Shown: in pieces, positions 63,389 through 64,000 of the stretch
How positions within the stretch are numbered: the stretch's first letter is position 1
Layout of the letters: the number at the start of each line of letters is the position of its first letter
Source of the DNA: Pseudomonas coleopterorum
GTDB lineage: Bacteria; Pseudomonadota; Gammaproteobacteria; Pseudomonadales; Pseudomonadaceae
Direction: 5' to 3'
Assembly: GCF_900105555.1 (NCBI RefSeq)
Contig: NZ_FNTZ01000001.1
Coordinates: 3,165,501-3,229,500 of the forward strand
DNA length: 64,000 nucleotides
The notes under the pieces: model-generated
Told to the model about the DNA's origin: nothing
The model's database searches: none
Seen by the model: the letters and a program-made list of their open reading frames with translations, nothing else
Made by a program: the position numbers and the translations under genes

Positions 63389-64000
63389 ATGTTTACTGAT
63401 CGATCGCTGTTGAAGGGCATTGTGTATGGTATTTGCTCGGGACTGTGCTGGGGCGTGATTTTTCTTGGGCCACAGCTCACCCAAGGCTTGAGCGGCCTGC
63501 AATTCGCGGTGCTTCGATTTCTTTGTTACGGTGCAATTTCAGCTGTACTGCTTATGCCCCGATGGCGGCGGGTGTGCGCCAACCTCACGCGAGCCGATTG
63601 GAAGTCACTCTTCTGGCTCAGCCTGATCGGAAATCTCGTTTACTACGCGCTGGTGGGTACCGGGGTGCAACTGGTGGGGATTGCGACCACGTCCCTGATC
63701 GTCGGGCTCATCCCCGTGTTGATGACCTTGGCAGGTCGGCACGATACCCATGCCGTCTCCTTGCGCAGACTCTTCCCTTCGCTATGTTGCGCAATGACCG
63801 GCGTTGTAATTATCAGTTGGCATGCACTGATCAATGGCAACACACCTGAAACATCAACAGCCATTGCAGGTGTTCTCTGCGCCACAGGTGCATTGATAAC
63901 GTGGACTTGGTTCGCCGTTGGCAATGCTCGGAAACTGATTCAGCTCACCCGCATTTCCTCCAATGACTGGGCACTGCTGACCGGTATCATGACGGGCGCT
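63389..64000 (+). CDS. EamA/DMT-family transporter (partial)
   Basis: The first 204 codons are present; the gene runs off the window end. MFTDRSLLKGIVYGICSGLCWGVIFLGPQLTQGLSGLQFAVLRFLCYGAISAVLLM is a typical first EamA unit, then LIGNLVYYALVGTGVQLVGIATTSLIVGLIPVLMTLAG. About six helices are seen of an expected ten. Likely a metabolite exporter or importer paired with the upstream AraC regulator. Confidence 0.88.
   Translation, partial: MFTDRSLLKGIVYGICSGLCWGVIFLGPQLTQGLSGLQFAVLRFLCYGAISAVLLMPRWRRVCANLTRADWKSLFWLSLIGNLVYYALVGTGVQLVGIATTSLIVGLIPVLMTLAGRHDTHAVSLRRLFPSLCCAMTGVVIISWHALINGNTPETSTAIAGVLCATGALITWTWFAVGNARKLIQLTRISSNDWALLTGIMTGA

Overview
The window is high-GC, densely coded chromosomal DNA of a gamma-proteobacterium, most likely a Pseudomonas of the fluorescens/putida type. 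Supporting this are an EF-P with Arg32 next to the rhamnosyltransferase EarP, a membrane PQQ glucose dehydrogenase (Gcd), a PA2169-type four-helix protein, a Pseudomonas-style REP pair, a KdpFA potassium pump and many LysR/AraC regulators with MFS, LysE and EamA exporters. No rRNA, tRNA, CRISPR array, insertion sequence or prophage was recognised. The genus assignment is inferred from gene content only.

Layout. 1-6044: start of kdpFA (minus) and, divergently, the sbcDC nuclease operon. 6099-11987: a lactonase-like protein, a small protein, and a divergent sugar-acid catabolic unit (FAH-family AraD1-like enzyme and MFS transporter against an IlvD/Edd dehydratase) around a GntR/FadR-like operator. 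12091-14439: efp, earP and a GreA/GreB-like factor. 14456-22855: REP pair, gcd, a SleB-type hydrolase, a hybrid histidine kinase, a PA2169-family protein, a lipoprotein protease, and a LysR/quinone oxidoreductase pair.

23947-34119 is an accessory catabolic island. It holds an MHS-type transporter with a deacetylase-like acetylpolyamine amidohydrolase, two paralogous LysR regulators tail to tail, and a plus-strand run of class II aldolase, 2-hydroxyacid dehydrogenase, M20 carbamoylase-type amidohydrolase, transporter, RidA and an RraA-like protein. 34120-43612 is the most striking region: an NtrC-like site, a sigma-54-like -24/-12 promoter and two RNA hairpins with A1/G4 hexaloops (ANTAR-target type) precede a nine-gene operon encoding a urea/amide-type ABC transporter, an amidase, AmiC-like and AmiR-like regulators and an iron alcohol dehydrogenase. 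The gene content and the leader suggest nitrogen-controlled, ligand-gated uptake and hydrolysis of an unidentified amide.

43762-51988: membrane protein, DODA-type dioxygenase, LysE exporter and a GNAT remnant, then a minus-strand operon (aroQ-like, aroE-like, family III CoA transferase, MaoC, VOC, PanE-like) with a divergent LysR and a truncated VOC gene. 52161-64000: LysE exporter with a 14-bp inverted repeat covering its ribosome binding site, AraC regulators, an EamA/MocR divergent pair, a chemoreceptor, a nitrilase-family hydrolase, a Fic protein with a seven-copy operator-like array at its start codon, and the zinc-independent L31 paralogue RpmE2 behind a Zur box. The window ends inside an EamA-type transporter gene.
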